64,000 nucleotides of DNA from an uncultured candidate division Zixibacteria bacterium (GCA_903908285.1 CAIVRH010000035.1:44794-108793); one strand, 5' to 3'; counted from the stretch's first letter, positions 35,903 through 47,067 are shown. The notes: generated from the sequence alone by a model not told the origin. Numbers and translations: made by a program.

Positions 35903-36346
35903 CTATTGAGGCGGAGCACCAGATTGCGGTGGCCCTGGCACTGGTGTTATTGGTCCATGGACACACATCACATTACGAAAATCGATCTGGACACAACCAT
36001 TGTTATCCCAACGGACTGTCTGGTTGAAACAACCTACCAGCTTTATCACATATTCCCCCACAACAGCAGGTGCTATGTGAAGACAATAATATCCACGAGA
36101 ATCCGTTATACACGATGCAATTAGGCTACTTCCAAACCAAAGCTCCACCGTGGCACCTGCTACAGGAGGGACTATCACCTGCCCACCTGGAACGCTATGA
36201 ATTGGGGTTGTGGACATGTAACCCCAGAAGCACGGGTTCATGCAGTCCGGGCTCTGTTCTCGTGGGTTATCAACCGCCAGCCCAGAGGTACTTCCTATCA
36301 GCAGCAGCGATAGAAAGACCAATGCAAGGAAAGGATATTTCTTCAT
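35903..36346 (-). CDS. Small secreted protein with carboxypeptidase-regulatory-like domain
   Basis: From ATG at 36346 (preceded by AAGGAAA) the protein is 147 residues: a signal peptide (MKKYPFLALVFLSLLLIGST, ending GLA), then a domain with GATVELWFGSSLIASCITDSRGYYCLHI, which resembles the Ig-like carboxypeptidase-regulatory fold found in secreted proteins. It ends in a proline-rich tail (PVPGPPQSGAPPQ). Six cysteines suggest disulfide bonds in the periplasm or outside the cell. Function unknown. Confidence 0.65.
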   Translation of the reverse strand: MKKYPFLALVFLSLLLIGSTSGLAVDNPREQSPDCMNPCFWGYMSTTPIHSVPGGQVIVPPVAGATVELWFGSSLIASCITDSRGYYCLHIAPAVVGEYVIKLVGCFNQTVRWDNNGCVQIDFRNVMCVHGPITPVPGPPQSGAPPQ

Positions 36347-36948
36347 TTTCCTTACCTCCAATGTATGGTTAATGGTTCATGGCGGAAACTTCCAAGCCAT
36401 GTTACATTACACAATAGCACCGATGAATTGAGAGACTGGCTAGAGTCCTCTTGAAAATCCTTGAAACATCTGACTGCTAAGTTTCTCTTAACTAATTGTA
36501 AATATTAGCGAATTTTCAGTTTTGTTTCTTCCATCAGTTACAAGAACAATCTTTAAAGCGGAGGAATCCAAAGACTACCTAAGTGTATGCCACAGCAGCA
36601 CTTAAGCTTGATAGCTTCCATACTATAATTTGATCTTCATTATATGATACGTAACAAAAGCAAATATGAATAAGTTCACGATTGAAATAACCTTAATTCT
36701 TTAGCTGGGAGGGATTGAATCACATCTGGAAACACCATAGCATTCAGTTTCATTTTCATTCGGAGAGCTGACCTAACAGTAGAAACTAATCTTTTGGCGC
36801 CTATAATCACAAAAAATCCCCCCTGACTTAAGGTCTTGAAGTCACTTGACAGAAGGAATAAGGGGAGAAATAAAAAAGGGGGGGTTAGGTAATAACCCCC
36901 CACAGTTTCAATAACCTGATGAATTGATCTGCTCTACTTCTCCAAATT
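36347..36948. other. Gap with one dispersed repeat
   Basis: The 600-base gap upstream of the small secreted-protein gene is AT-rich. It contains a copy of the CCCCTGACTTAAGGTC..AAGGGGAGAAA repeat at 36818-36887. No supported gene. Confidence 0.45.
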
Positions 36949-39900
36949 CTATTTCAGCATCAACATCTTCTTCGTCTCCGTAAACTCTCCGGCTACGATT
37001 CTATAGAAGTAAATCCCGCTGGCCACTGTATTACCTCTATCATCCGTCCCGTCCCAATAGATGGATTTGCTTCCCGGTGTCTGGGATTCATCTGCTAATG
37101 TCCTTACTCGCTTGCCTAACATATCATAAATGGTCAATTTGATCGGGCCAGATGTTGATATGCTGTAAGTGATGTTAGTATTCGAATTGAACGGATTGGG
37201 GTGATTTTGACTCAAGCCGAAATCATGAGGTCCGGACATCAAGGTGTCTTCATCATCCACACCGGAAACCAGCACGGTAAAGATGGCCCTATTGGAATCG
37301 CATAAGCCGCTTGTATCGCAGGCTCTGAACCAGATGGCTTCGAAACCGGACCAGTCCGGATCAGGGGTGGTTACGGTAACTATTCGATCGGTTATATCGA
37401 CCGACAACTCCACGTTGCCGTGGTAGGTCCAGATCAGGGTCGAATCGGGATTGTCCGAGTCCGCTACGTAATTGTCCAGATGGATGGACGAAAAGCTGCC
37501 ATTGGCACCGACAGTCTGATCGGGAATATCCGATACCACCGGGGCATCATTGACCGACAAAACAATGTAGGTGGCTGAATTGGAATCACACAATCCACCC
37601 GAATCGCAGGCTTTGAACCAGACGGTCTCGGAGCCATACCACTCCGGATTGGGTACGGCTACGGTGGCAACGCGACTAACTATGTTAACATGCAGCTCCA
37701 CTTCACCCCGGTGTGACCAGATAATAGTCGGATCATTATCGTCCGGATCAAGTACATAATTGTCTAAGTTGATCGGATTGATGCTCTGGCCGTCGGCAAT
37801 AGTAGTATCGCGTATGTCGGAGACTTTAGGCGGATCATTCACTCTGGTAACGGTAAAAATTGCCTGATTGGAATCACACAATCCGAGCGGATCGCAGGCT
37901 TTGAACCAGATGGTCCTGGAGCCATTCCACTCCGAATCGGGTACGGCAATGGTAGCTACCCGGTTGGTTATGTGGACAGCTAAGGGAGACTGTCCCCGAT
38001 ATGTCCAGGTCATGCTTGAATCGGGGTTATCCGGATCTACCACATAATTGTCCAGGCTTATGGAAGAGAAGGCGCCATTCTCCGCGATGGTCTGATCGGG
38101 AATGTCGGAGACTGAAGGTGTATCGTTGAATGCGATAACGGTGAAGATGGCTTTATTGGAATCGCATAATCCCTCTGGATCGCAAGCTTTAAACCAGATA
38201 GTTTCAGAGCCTTGCCACTCCGGACTGGGGGTGGTTATGGTTGCCACCCGGTGGTTGATATTTACCAGTAGCGCCGATTCGCCCCGATGCGACCAGATCA
38301 AAACCGAGTCGGCATCGTTGGGATCACTAACATACTGGTCTAAGCTGATCGGACTGAAACTATTCCCCTCCGTGACGGTGGTGTCGCGAATGTCGGAGAC
38401 CGTGGGTGGCGCATTACCGCAGAGGAAGTACGAGACTTTAAAATCATCGATACCTGCCTCCACCACAGAACCGGCTCCCAGATCCGAAGCCTCGAAACGG
38501 ACTTTGACCTGGCTGGTGGGAGTGATGAAATCGTTGACTATAAAATTATGTTCGGTCCACCCGGATGTGGTTCCCGGACCGACGGTCTCGGTCAGAGTCC
38601 AGCTGGTGCCGTTGTTACTGGAAACATAGATCTTGAACAGTTGGGTATTGGGATTGCTCCCGAAATTATTGGTATACCACAAAGCATAATGAACCATGGC
38701 ATTCCCACCCGAGCTGAGATCGAATGAGGGGGAGATCAGCCAGGTAATTCCGCCATCCACGTCGGAATTGCCATATTCGTTATCCGTAAGATAACAGCTG
38801 CCCGAACCGTCATAATCGGTGGGAGGGTCGCCCCTCTCGCCAAGTCCCGCAGGGACACCCCGGTTCCAGGCGCCATCGATAAGGTAAGCGTCGTTCTGCA
38901 CGCTCCATCCGAGATCGGTTTCGAAGTTGTCGGAAAACACCGTAGTCAGCTCTCCCACCAGCGAGGAATAGACGGTGGCAGGAGCTCCGGCGGGGTTATA
39001 GGTTACCCCGGAGGTGACCCCCTGGGCGCTGAAGTAGTATTCCGGCTGGTCGTCGCAATCCGGTGCCGGCAGGGTGGCTTGGTAAAGACCGCCACCCAGA
39101 GAATTTAAAGCCGAGGTGAGATATGATCCTCCATTGTAACGATAATGCAAAAGCCCCGAACCCGGGACATAGGTGTCACCGATTTCCTCGATTTGCACCG
39201 TAATGGTCGAAGATTCACCGGGATTCAAGACCTCCGGAACACCATCCGGAAGATTGATCTGAAGTTTAGCGGTGCCGTTATAGACCACATAGCAGGCGGC
39301 ATACCCTATGCTGGAACAGCCGTATGGGATTCGCATGTAACCCCCCTCGCCCCATCCTGCACTCCATGAGTTGCGCATGATCCAAACCCCTTCGGCTCCC
39401 TGACTGTCGTCCCACCCGACCAGTACCACCCCATGATTCACAGTCCCAGTCTCACATCCATTGAATATACCTCCGGTGTAGGCTTGCATGGCTGAATTGG
39501 CATAGACGGATACCGATACCGGACCATAATCCAAAATGGCCTGTTTTATAGAACCCGTCGACGGAACACCGTAACTGGTTCCGATGAAAGCCCAACCTTC
39601 GATGTGATATGGGTGAGGGTAAGGGCAGCTGCAGGAAGCGTTGGAAGCTACATAAGGAAAGTCAGCTTCCAGCACCGCTCCGTTATCGCCGCAGGGATCG
39701 TTTTTATCCAGGTGATAATCGTGAGCATACCAGCCTCCGCCGCAGCCCCAGCCGTCGGTATTGCAGCTGACCAGCCACTGCTCGGAGAGATCCACGGTTA
39801 CTTTGTCCTTGATCTTTATGTTGCATTCCAGCGCACCCACCGTGCCAAATGCCCAGCAGCTACCGCAGGAGCCCTGGTTTTTGATGGGAGTACATCCGCC

Positions 39901-40191
39901 CGAGTCACACCAGCTGAAAGCTGCCGGCAGGCTTCTGGTAGGATTGAGGGGATTGAACTTTGCCCCCGCCTGCCAATTGTCCGGAGGCTTCATCCCGCAC
40001 AGCTCGCTCAATGAATACTGAGTGGCCGGGTTCTCCCCAACGGTGAAGGTCCAACCTTCTATTTGTCCCTGCTTTCGTAAGGAGTCAATATCTGTTTTTG
40101 AAAGCCCCGCAGCATAGGAAATCGATACCATGAAAAGAAAGAGCAATAAAGCCAATCCAGCGGTCATGATTACTCTCGTTGGTTTCACCAT
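36949..40191 (-). CDS. Secreted papain-family (C1) cysteine protease with cadherin-like repeats and sorting domain
   Basis: The ATG at 40191 with AGGAGG five bases upstream is chosen over the GTG two codons earlier. After a signal peptide (residues about 8-28) comes a C1 protease domain with catalytic Cys112 in GSCGSCWAF, the His in [11 protein letters not shown] and the Asn in [14 protein letters not shown] linker and a jellyroll-like region (about 400-590) follow, then four cadherin-like repeats of about 95 residues, each starting with V-S-D-I and holding WFKACD-x2-GLCDS. The last 90 residues are an NHPNPFN / FlgD-like C-terminal domain ([14 protein letters not shown] ... MLMLK) of the type used for type IX-like sorting. 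The protein is likely exported to the surface and degrades external protein. Confidence 0.93.
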   Translation of the reverse strand: MVKPTRVIMTAGLALLLFLFMVSISYAAGLSKTDIDSLRKQGQIEGWTFTVGENPATQYSLSELCGMKPPDNWQAGAKFNPLNPTRSLPAAFSWCDSGGCTPIKNQGSCGSCWAFGTVGALECNIKIKDKVTVDLSEQWLVSCNTDGWGCGGGWYAHDYHLDKNDPCGDNGAVLEADFPYVASNASCSCPYPHPYHIEGWAFIGTSYGVPSTGSIKQAILDYGPVSVSVYANSAMQAYTGGIFNGCETGTVNHGVVLVGWDDSQGAEGVWIMRNSWSAGWGEGGYMRIPYGCSSIGYAACYVVYNGTAKLQINLPDGVPEVLNPGESSTITVQIEEIGDTYVPGSGLLHYRYNGGSYLTSALNSLGGGLYQATLPAPDCDDQPEYYFSAQGVTSGVTYNPAGAPATVYSSLVGELTTVFSDNFETDLGWSVQNDAYLIDGAWNRGVPAGLGERGDPPTDYDGSGSCYLTDNEYGNSDVDGGITWLISPSFDLSSGGNAMVHYALWYTNNFGSNPNTQLFKIYVSSNNGTSWTLTETVGPGTTSGWTEHNFIVNDFITPTSQVKVRFEASDLGAGSVVEAGIDDFKVSYFLCGNAPPTVSDIRDTTVTEGNSFSPISLDQYVSDPNDADSVLIWSHRGESALLVNINHRVATITTPSPEWQGSETIWFKACDPEGLCDSNKAIFTVIAFNDTPSVSDIPDQTIAENGAFSSISLDNYVVDPDNPDSSMTWTYRGQSPLAVHITNRVATIAVPDSEWNGSRTIWFKACDPLGLCDSNQAIFTVTRVNDPPKVSDIRDTTIADGQSINPINLDNYVLDPDDNDPTIIWSHRGEVELHVNIVSRVATVAVPNPEWYGSETVWFKACDSGGLCDSNSATYIVLSVNDAPVVSDIPDQTVGANGSFSSIHLDNYVADSDNPDSTLIWTYHGNVELSVDITDRIVTVTTPDPDWSGFEAIWFRACDTSGLCDSNRAIFTVLVSGVDDEDTLMSGPHDFGLSQNHPNPFNSNTNITYSISTSGPIKLTIYDMLGKRVRTLADESQTPGSKSIYWDGTDDRGNTVASGIYFYRIVAGEFTETKKMLMLK

Positions 40192-41096
40192 ACTCACCTC
40201 CTACCTAAGGCTTTTAGCGTTTGGGTCAGATGCCCAAGCGACTCCCCAAAAAAAGGCGATGGCTTACTTCTACCTTGAGTTCCGGTGATCCGAAATGTAA
40301 CCCGGATTCTGTTTTTACCGATATCCCCGATTAAGAGCAACCGAAACACATAGAAAAAGCTGCAGAGATCATATTACCTCTTTTGATCCCTCAGCTCTAA
40401 TAAACTTCAAAAACCAAGGTTCTTATCTTCTATGACCTCAGTTTCTCCTCTATTAAAATAGATCGGCAGGTAGTTTACCGAATCTGAGCGATATCAAATT
40501 TTTATGTCAGATTGCGCTGCTTTTGGACAGGGATCTGATAAGTACCCAAAAAACTGATGAGCAGATAATCATTTTCCAGTTCTTCTATCGGATTACCATG
40601 TACTGCAAATCCAGCAAAACAGCGGATGCCGCCATCAAGAATTTATGGAAAATAAGAATCCGGGAGGGATATCTTAAAAATAATGCGGAATCACTAAACT
40701 CAGAGACCTCAATCACCTTATTGGTGAAGGTCAGGATGTTCAATACTTAATTAAAGAGGACAGCGGGATGCTTTTCAACCGGTATTTAGGGTTACTTTAG
40801 TCCCGGTTCAAACAAGCTTGAAAAGGGTATCAATTGACGGAGATTAAGTGAAGGAGCTTCAAGTTATTCATATATGTGAATAGCTTTAACTTTGGTTTCT
40901 ATGTCTGTAATTTTGTTGTATGAATTAAAACATTTTTTTATCATCTAAATTTTGCTTTTATCCGCTACAAATTTTTGCCTGGCGGTAATAGTAAATGTCC
41001 TATTTTGTGCTTTCACACAAAAATTTCGATTTAATCGATCCGCTTATCATAAATTCGAATTTACCAGTGGTAGTTATGCCTTCATCAGGATAAAAC
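40192..41096. other. Long gap upstream of the papain gene
   Basis: The 905-base gap lies between two minus-strand secreted-protein genes. It has a GC-rich hairpin in the protease leader (TTTGGG and CCCAAG around 40218-40238), an inverted repeat TATTCA/TGAATA near 40865-40885, and AT-rich sequence. No supported gene, promoter match or repeat family. Confidence 0.35.
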
Positions 41097-43703
41097 TCAT
41101 TTCAACAAAATCATCTTTTTAGTCTCGACTTTATCACCGGCAAGGAGACGGCAGAAGTATATGCCCGTTGCCACGTGCTTGCCATCAGAACCTGTGCCAT
41201 CCCAGTTTACTACATAGGTCCCCGCTGATTTATTCTCATCAATTAGAGTCCGCACTTTCTGGCCAACGAGGTTGAAGATTTCGATCAAAACATGTCCGCG
41301 CACAGGAAGGTTATACTCAATCGTTGTCGTTGGATTGAACGGGTTGGGGTAATTCTGCTTGAGGTTGAAATCTGAGGGTGACGACCATTCGTCTTCGCCA
41401 TCGCCCACATCCCCAGGACTATGTTTTGTCCACTGGGCAATATATGCCGACACCTTACCACCGGCGGTGGTAAAAGTTCCCCCTGCAATCAGCTTGTTGT
41501 TATAGACTGCCAAAGCATGGATATAGTCATTCATCCCTGACCCTAGGGGGGACCAGGAGAAACCGTCCCAAGAGGCAATACGACTGGTACTCACACCCCC
41601 GGCGGTGGTAAACTCTCCCCCTGCAATCAGCTTGTTATCATAGACCGCTAGGGCACGGACATAGGGATAGAACCCCCCCATCCCCGATCCCAAGGTGTCC
41701 CAGGAGGAACCGTTCCAGGAGGCAATATAATTAGCACACACGCCACCAGCGGTGTCAAAATCTCCCCCCGCTATCAGCTTGTTGTCATAGACCGCGAGGG
41801 CACGGACATCGCTATTCATTCCCGACCCCAATGGGGACCAGGAGGAATCGTTCCAGGAGGCAATATAATTAGCACTCACACCCCCAGCGGTGGTAAAATA
41901 TCCCCCCGCTATCAGCTTGTTGTCATAGATCGCCAGGACATGGACAATGTTATTCATCCCCGACCCCAAGGTGTCCCAGGAGGAACCGTTCCAGGAGGCA
42001 ATATAATTGGCACTTACGTCCCCGGCGGTGTCAAAATCTCCCCCCGCAATCAGCTTATTGTCATAGACCGCCAGAGCATTGACATAGTCATTCATCCCCG
42101 ACCCCAAGGGGGACCAGGAGGAACCGTCCCAGGAGACAATATAATTAGCACTCACGCTCCCGGCGATGCCAAACTGTCCCCCTGCAATCAGCTTGTTGCC
42201 ATAGACACTCAAAACAAAGACCTGATTATTCATCCCCGACCCGAAGGAGGACCAAGAGGAACCGTCCCAGGAGGCAATACGACTTGCACTCCCACTACCT
42301 GCGGTTGTAAAAGCTCCCCCAACAATCAGCTTATTGTCATGGACCGCTAGGGTACGGACAGAATAATTCATCCCTGACCCAAAGGAGAACCAGGAGGAAC
42401 CATCCCAAGAGGCAATACGACTCGCACCCATACTCCCTGCGGTGGTAAACGCTCCTCCCGCAATCAGCTTGTTGTCATAGACCGTCAGAGCATAAACAGG
42501 GTAATTCATCCCTGACCCCAGAGGGTACCAGGAGGAACCGTTCCACAAGGCAATACGATTTGCATTCACACTCCCGGCATCTGTAAACCATCCCCCAGCG
42601 ATCAGCTTGTTGTCATGGACCGCTAGGGTACGGACAGAATAATTCATCCCTGACCCAAAGGAGAACCAGGAGGAATCGTTCCAGGAGGCAATATAATTAG
42701 CACTCACGCCCCCGGCGGTGGTAAAATATCCCCCCGCTATCAGCTTGTTGTCATAGACCGTTAGGGCATAGACAGGCCAATCCATCCCCGACCCCAAAGG
42801 GAACCAGGAGGAATCGTTCCAGGAGGCAATAAAATTTGCACTGTCGCCCCCGGCGGTGGTAAAATATCCCCCCGCTATCAGCTTGTTGTCATAGACCGCT
42901 AGGGCATCGACCCAGTCATTCATCCCTGATCCCAAAGAAGCCCAGGAGGAACCGTCCCAAGAGGCAATATGATTAGCACTCACGCCACCAGAGGTGTCAA
43001 AATCTCCCCCCGCTATCAGCTTGTTGTCATAGACCGCTAGGGTACGGATACCGCTATTCATTCCTGATCCTAAGGGGGACCAAGAGGAACCGTCCCAGGT
43101 GGCTATATTATTAGCACTCACACCTCCGGCGGTGGTAAAATATCCCCCCGCTATCAGCTTATTGTCATAGACCACTAGGGCATCGACACTGCCATCAATC
43201 CCCGACCCCAAGGGGGACCAGGAAGAACCATCCCAAGAGGTAACATTTGCTGCCAATGTACAATTCGCGATATGAAACAGTCCCCCTGCAATCAACTTGC
43301 CATCATACACACAGAGAGCTTTGCAAGAATAAAGACCTAAGCCTGCTAAGCATGAAAACCTATCTGTCCAGAATGTGTCGTCAGGGCTGCTTGAGATCTT
43401 GGCATTTGCATAAGGAGACAAAACTGGCTCGCCACTTTTTGGTTCCGTCCTCATATTAAGTCCCTTCAAATCAAGTGGACCCTGGTACCCGGATGCACGA
43501 ATGGCTTTAAGATCAAAACGTCCATCAGGCGTCAAAAAATCTCTTACGTTTCGCCCCTTCAAACTGTCTTGTGAGAAAGTTTGTCCTTCTGCAGCATAGC
43601 GGTCAACAGAGAAAGAATCTCCATCTTTGAAGGTAGTCGATCCACCAACAGCCCATGTCCCTATCATCGATAGTATGATGAAAACAAAACTCAACCTTCT
43701 CAT
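41097..43703 (-). CDS. Secreted protein with 14 tandem 46-residue repeats and sorting domain
   Basis: A signal peptide (residues 1-20) is followed by a leader region and about 14 tandem repeats of 46 residues with the consensus A-L-A-V-Y-D-N-K-L-I-A-G-G-x-F-T-T-A-G-G, then A-N-x-I-A-S-W-D-G-S-S-W-S-P-L-G-S-G-M-N. Four such strands per unit make a beta-propeller or related beta-solenoid likely. The DNA unit is 138 bp and the copies are very similar. The end is an NYPNPFNP/FlgD-like C-terminal sorting domain (IEIFNLVGQKVRTL ... KKMILLK). It is an exported surface or extracellular protein; the ligand is unknown. ATG at 43703 has GGAGG just upstream. Confidence 0.9.
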   Translation of the reverse strand: MRRLSFVFIILSMIGTWAVGGSTTFKDGDSFSVDRYAAEGQTFSQDSLKGRNVRDFLTPDGRFDLKAIRASGYQGPLDLKGLNMRTEPKSGEPVLSPYANAKISSSPDDTFWTDRFSCLAGLGLYSCKALCVYDGKLIAGGLFHIANCTLAANVTSWDGSSWSPLGSGIDGSVDALVVYDNKLIAGGYFTTAGGVSANNIATWDGSSWSPLGSGMNSGIRTLAVYDNKLIAGGDFDTSGGVSANHIASWDGSSWASLGSGMNDWVDALAVYDNKLIAGGYFTTAGGDSANFIASWNDSSWFPLGSGMDWPVYALTVYDNKLIAGGYFTTAGGVSANYIASWNDSSWFSFGSGMNYSVRTLAVHDNKLIAGGWFTDAGSVNANRIALWNGSSWYPLGSGMNYPVYALTVYDNKLIAGGAFTTAGSMGASRIASWDGSSWFSFGSGMNYSVRTLAVHDNKLIVGGAFTTAGSGSASRIASWDGSSWSSFGSGMNNQVFVLSVYGNKLIAGGQFGIAGSVSANYIVSWDGSSWSPLGSGMNDYVNALAVYDNKLIAGGDFDTAGDVSANYIASWNGSSWDTLGSGMNNIVHVLAIYDNKLIAGGYFTTAGGVSANYIASWNDSSWSPLGSGMNSDVRALAVYDNKLIAGGDFDTAGGVCANYIASWNGSSWDTLGSGMGGFYPYVRALAVYDNKLIAGGEFTTAGGVSTSRIASWDGFSWSPLGSGMNDYIHALAVYNNKLIAGGTFTTAGGKVSAYIAQWTKHSPGDVGDGEDEWSSPSDFNLKQNYPNPFNPTTTIEYNLPVRGHVLIEIFNLVGQKVRTLIDENKSAGTYVVNWDGTGSDGKHVATGIYFCRLLAGDKVETKKMILLK
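41500..43300 (-). repeat. Intragenic 138-bp tandem repeat array
   Basis: About 14 units of 138 bp encode the 46-residue repeats of the propeller-like secreted protein. Phrases such as atcagcttgttgtcatagac and caggaggaaccgtcccag recur with few changes, which favours unequal exchange between units. Confidence 0.8.
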
Positions 43704-44123
43704 TTTTTCCTCCGGTAACTCTTAGGTTGTGACAAAACAGAGGTATTCAGTACACTTGACCTTGGATTGCATCAGGACAGCAAAATCCTGTTTTAAGATA
43801 GAAGCATCGAGTGGACATTCGTCAAGTCCACCACAGTGGTAATCATAATCACTATCACGCTCATAATACTATATAATTAGGCTTATAATACATACCCACG
43901 CCTTCGCTGTCAAGACAAAATCTCATTAAGCTAGTTTACAAGGAAATACCTTACTCCTACCTTTCGCCAGATCACAGAACGCGGGTAGGGGAGTGCTGAA
44001 CTCTGAAACAAAATTGAAACCGGGGAGAGTCAGAATTGCACTCGGGAATTGGTAAATGAAGGTCCAAGAGGAGTCATCCATCTTTGACCTGCCCGATACT
44101 CTAATCCTAAATTCCATCTGACA
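43704..44123. other. Gap without a supported gene
   Basis: The gap holds a short weak stem (CAGGA..TCCTG at about 43770-43790) and the minus-strand 63-codon frame 43926-44117, which starts 6 bases after the phosphoesterase stop but has no ribosome site or family and is not accepted. Confidence 0.3.
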
Positions 44124-45227
44124 TTACGGTGAGCGCAGAGTGATTCTGACAATCTCACCCGGGGACCAGAGCCGCATGCGTGGTCCCCACGTTCCGGTTC
44201 CACGGCTTACAATGACCGGCATCCCGTTTATTTGGTACCTGCCGGCGAGAAGAGGATTTACGAGAGCGGAAATGTAGCTGAAAGGCCAGATCTGTCCGCC
44301 GTGCGTATGGCCGCACAGCATTAACCCCACGCCGGCCGACGCAGCTTCGTGAATCATTTGGGGCCGGTGAGACAGAAAAATGGTGGCAGTACCTGGGGGT
44401 TTCGCAGCGAGCACCTGTCTGACCCGGTCAGCGGAAGTGACAGACGACTCATGGTGCCCTCCATCATCCACCCCTCCAATTGCGAAACCGGGCAGAACCT
44501 CATTCCATTTGTTGCGGAGCACATGCACCCCGGCGTTTTCGAGAAAGCGGACGATGGAGTCCCTGTCGCCGTGTGATTCGTGATTACCGGTGACTGCCCA
44601 GACTCCATACCGGGCGGAAAGGCCCTGAAACATATATATCATGCTGTCTTGACGCTCCGACTGACTGTCGCCTTCAAACAAGTCACCCAACATGATTACC
44701 AGGTCAGGATGTAGCGCTTTAACCTGCTCAATTCGGGCTGACAGCCACTTTGCGTCCAGAAATCTTCCCACATGTAGATCGGAAATCACCGCGATCTCAG
44801 GGCCGTCGTCCCCAACCGGCAGACCGGCGAGCCGGACCTCGTAGTCATGGATCACAGGTGGCCGTAGACCCTGAAAGAGAGCCACCAAGGCAAGCACAAT
44901 TCCCGCCAGAAGGCCAATACCGCGCAACATGGGCGCACGACGCCGAAGGACAAAACCGAAAACAGTGATGATATCAACGACAAGAAGGCAAAAGAATATA
45001 AGAAACAAAGTTCCCAGCCAGTTCATCCCGAACAGCTCGAGAGGAGCAGCCAGAGTCTCTAAACCCCGGCTGTCAAAGAACCGACTCAGAGGAAAACTAG
45101 CCCAAAGAATCGTAGCTATCACAACCAGATACTTGATCGATAGATGCCGAACGACCACCGATATTGACGCCAAACGCCAGAACACATAGATGTGCAGCCC
45201 GGTCCAGGCGCCGAAGAGGAACGTCAT
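44124..45227 (-). CDS. Membrane-anchored metallophosphoesterase
   Basis: About four hydrophobic segments fill the first 140 residues, followed by a calcineurin-like phosphoesterase domain with all metal motifs: ISDLHVG, LGDLFEGD, GNHES, an H in LSHRPQM and GHTHGGQ. It is the YkuE/LpxG-like group in which membrane helices precede the enzyme. Substrates in relatives include UDP-diacylglucosamine and other phosphodiesters, so a role in envelope lipid metabolism is possible. I prefer the ATG at 45227; a TTG at 45248 is also in frame. A small membrane-protein frame (45249-45500) ends just upstream and may be cotranscribed. Confidence 0.88.
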   Translation of the reverse strand: MTFLFGAWTGLHIYVFWRLASISVVVRHLSIKYLVVIATILWASFPLSRFFDSRGLETLAAPLELFGMNWLGTLFLIFFCLLVVDIITVFGFVLRRRAPMLRGIGLLAGIVLALVALFQGLRPPVIHDYEVRLAGLPVGDDGPEIAVISDLHVGRFLDAKWLSARIEQVKALHPDLVIMLGDLFEGDSQSERQDSMIYMFQGLSARYGVWAVTGNHESHGDRDSIVRFLENAGVHVLRNKWNEVLPGFAIGGVDDGGHHESSVTSADRVRQVLAAKPPGTATIFLSHRPQMIHEAASAGVGLMLCGHTHGGQIWPFSYISALVNPLLAGRYQINGMPVIVSRGTGTWGPRMRLWSPGEIVRITLRSP

Positions 45228-45248
45228 GAACACGACCGTATACTCCAA

Positions 45249-45500
45249 TCACACAACCCGTATTGATTGCCTCACCCGGGAGAGCAAATCATGCGGGATT
45301 AACATAATGGTGTATTCTGAAAACTTGAATGCTTCGAACCATATAATGCTTACTGCGCCAGCTGGCGTGAAAAAGAGCAAGTTGCTAGGGTGACAGACTG
45401 ATAAACAAAACAGGTTCCTAAGAAACGGTATGTACAAGATCAGAGAGAACAAAGTGATCATTCCTCCCGACACCAAGAGGAGAACCGAATCAGACAACAT
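45249..45500 (-). CDS. Possible small membrane protein
   Basis: From the ATG at 45500 this gives 83 residues with two hydrophobic segments (VLLLVSGGMITLFSLILYI and LLFFTPAGAVSIIWFEAF) and a polar tail. GGGGG lies six bases before the ATG. The stop directly abuts the phosphoesterase gene on the same strand. No family is recognised, and the gene is uncertain because the same frame runs on through tRNA-like sequence upstream. Confidence 0.35.
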   Translation of the reverse strand: MLSDSVLLLVSGGMITLFSLILYIPFLRNLFCLSVCHPSNLLFFTPAGAVSIIWFEAFKFSEYTIMLIPHDLLSRVRQSIRVV

Positions 45501-45584
45501 CAACATCCCCCGTATAATACGAGCCAGTGAACGGTTAGTTAGAGTCAACGCCGGTGCGTCAAGTAGAAATATCATTTTGCAGAT

Positions 45585-45734
45585 ATAAAAAATAGCGGGG
45601 GTCCAGACGGATCTTCGATTGGATTTGCCCAGACGGGCAAGCGTCCGCTTGACGCAGATCCTGAGCGAAGCGAAGGAAACCAACGACCTTCCCCCGTATG
45701 GGGGAAGGCTACCAGCCAATTGATATGATGTTTT
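45585..45734 (-). pseudogene. Degenerate, interrupted copy of the tRNA-fMet gene
   Basis: Blocks identical to the intact tRNA region (45741-45829) occur in the same order: ataaaaaatagcgggggt (45585-45602), ttggatttg (45619-45627), aaccaacgaccttc (45678-45691), gctaccagcc (45708-45717) and the 5' flank gatgtttt (45727-45734). Between them lie inserts with CCAGACGG palindromes and a gcgaagcgaagg block, and the anticodon stem is replaced by an 8-bp hairpin CTTCCCCC/GGGGGAAG. This is a tandem tRNA duplication that later decayed and was invaded by a dispersed repeat. Confidence 0.75.
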
Positions 45735-45748
45735 ATGGGAATAAAAAA

Positions 45749-45822
<74 letters not shown>

Positions 45823-45933
45823 ATGTTTTCCAATATATCCTATACGTTTATTATTGTCAAGCAATATAAAATAAAAAAGCAGAATGAAAATAAAACACTG
45901 AAGCTTTACGCTCTCACTTCTCAACGCCAAAAA

Positions 45934-47067
45934 TCATGTTTGTTTTTTTTGGGTCTGTTTGATTATATTTTTTGCCCGGTTATGTTCGGCTAATGTCCGC
46001 GAGAAAATATGGGAACCGTTTCCTTGCGACACAAAAAATAGATAGTCTACATCTGCAGGGTAAAGAGCAGCTATTATAGATGCTTTTCCGGGATTACAGA
46101 TCGGCCCCGGAGGAAGCCCGGGATATATATAGGTGTTGTAAGGAGAGTCTCTTTTTAAATCCTCCAGCGCCAAAGCCCGGTCGATTTCAGGTAACCCATA
46201 GGTCACAGTAGGACAGGATTGCAGCAGCATCCCCAGCTTCAAGCGATTATGGTAAACCGCTGAAATTATCGCTCTCTCTTTTTCCTCTTTGGCTTCGGCT
46301 TCGATCAAAGAAGCCAGAGTGACCACTTCAGATACGGAAAGATTGATATCCCTTGCCCGATTACGCAGACTGTCACTGAAGACCTTTTGGAACTGCTCCA
46401 CCATGATTCGAGCCACTTTCTCGGGAGATATACCCCAGGTAAGTTTGTAAGTCTCCGGAAATAAATAACCTTCCAGATTCAAAACAGGCAGATCCATACT
46501 TTTAGCAATAGTTCCATTCTCCGTCACCCGGACAAATCCAACCGGATCCATCTGGAGCTCTCTTTTAAGAATTCCCGCAATTTCTACAGCAGTTGATCCC
46601 TCGGGAATAGTCACGTCTTTTAATATCACCTTTCCCTTGAATAATTCCAAAAGAAGCGCATACAAGGTCATTCCCTTTTTAAAATTGTATTTTCCCGCCC
46701 GAATGTGCTGATCCTGGTTAAGCATCTCCGCTAAAATCAATAAGCCGGTTCCGTCGGTGATTAGATTTGCCTGCTTCAACCTTCCGATTATTTGGGACAG
46801 GTTGTCCCCATCCCGTATGATCACATAAACAGAATCCGCCTGCGCCCGCCAACTGATAGGAATCACCGTCCACCGAATTAATACTGCTGATATTATCAAA
46901 ACAAAGATTGAGGTAAAAAACAGAAGAGGCTTGGATTTGGCTAAACGAATAAGAAAAAAAACAGCTCCGGAGACGACTAAAAGCAGGGAGGAGAGGAAGA
47001 TCAGGCAGGTGGAAACGAAAAAAATCAGCCAGTCCTTTATGGTTATATGCTTATTCGGGGATTTCAT
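45934..47067 (-). CDS. mltG: Endolytic peptidoglycan transglycosylase MltG (YceG-like)
   Basis: The 377-residue protein has two N-terminal hydrophobic stretches (residues about 12-38 and 45-65) and a periplasmic YceG domain. The catalytic Glu lies in TLASLIEAEAKEEKE, and the family signature GLPPGPICNPGKASIIAALYP is intact, as is YLFFVSQGNGSHIFS. MltG cuts nascent glycan strands in the inner-membrane periplasmic face and sets strand length. The start overlaps the end of ruvX by 17 bases, as in many genomes, so the two are translated together. Confidence 0.95.
   Translation of the reverse strand: MKSPNKHITIKDWLIFFVSTCLIFLSSLLLVVSGAVFFLIRLAKSKPLLFFTSIFVLIISAVLIRWTVIPISWRAQADSVYVIIRDGDNLSQIIGRLKQANLITDGTGLLILAEMLNQDQHIRAGKYNFKKGMTLYALLLELFKGKVILKDVTIPEGSTAVEIAGILKRELQMDPVGFVRVTENGTIAKSMDLPVLNLEGYLFPETYKLTWGISPEKVARIMVEQFQKVFSDSLRNRARDINLSVSEVVTLASLIEAEAKEEKERAIISAVYHNRLKLGMLLQSCPTVTYGLPEIDRALALEDLKRDSPYNTYIYPGLPPGPICNPGKASIIAALYPADVDYLFFVSQGNGSHIFSRTLAEHNRAKNIIKQTQKKQT

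Noticed and set aside
40192..40330. Riboswitch (GEMM-like) in the protease leader
   Set aside because: The leader has a GC hairpin but lacks the conserved GEMM core sequences.
43926..44117. 63-codon frame six bases after the phosphoesterase stop
   Set aside because: No ribosome site, odd composition and no family; kept only as a note.
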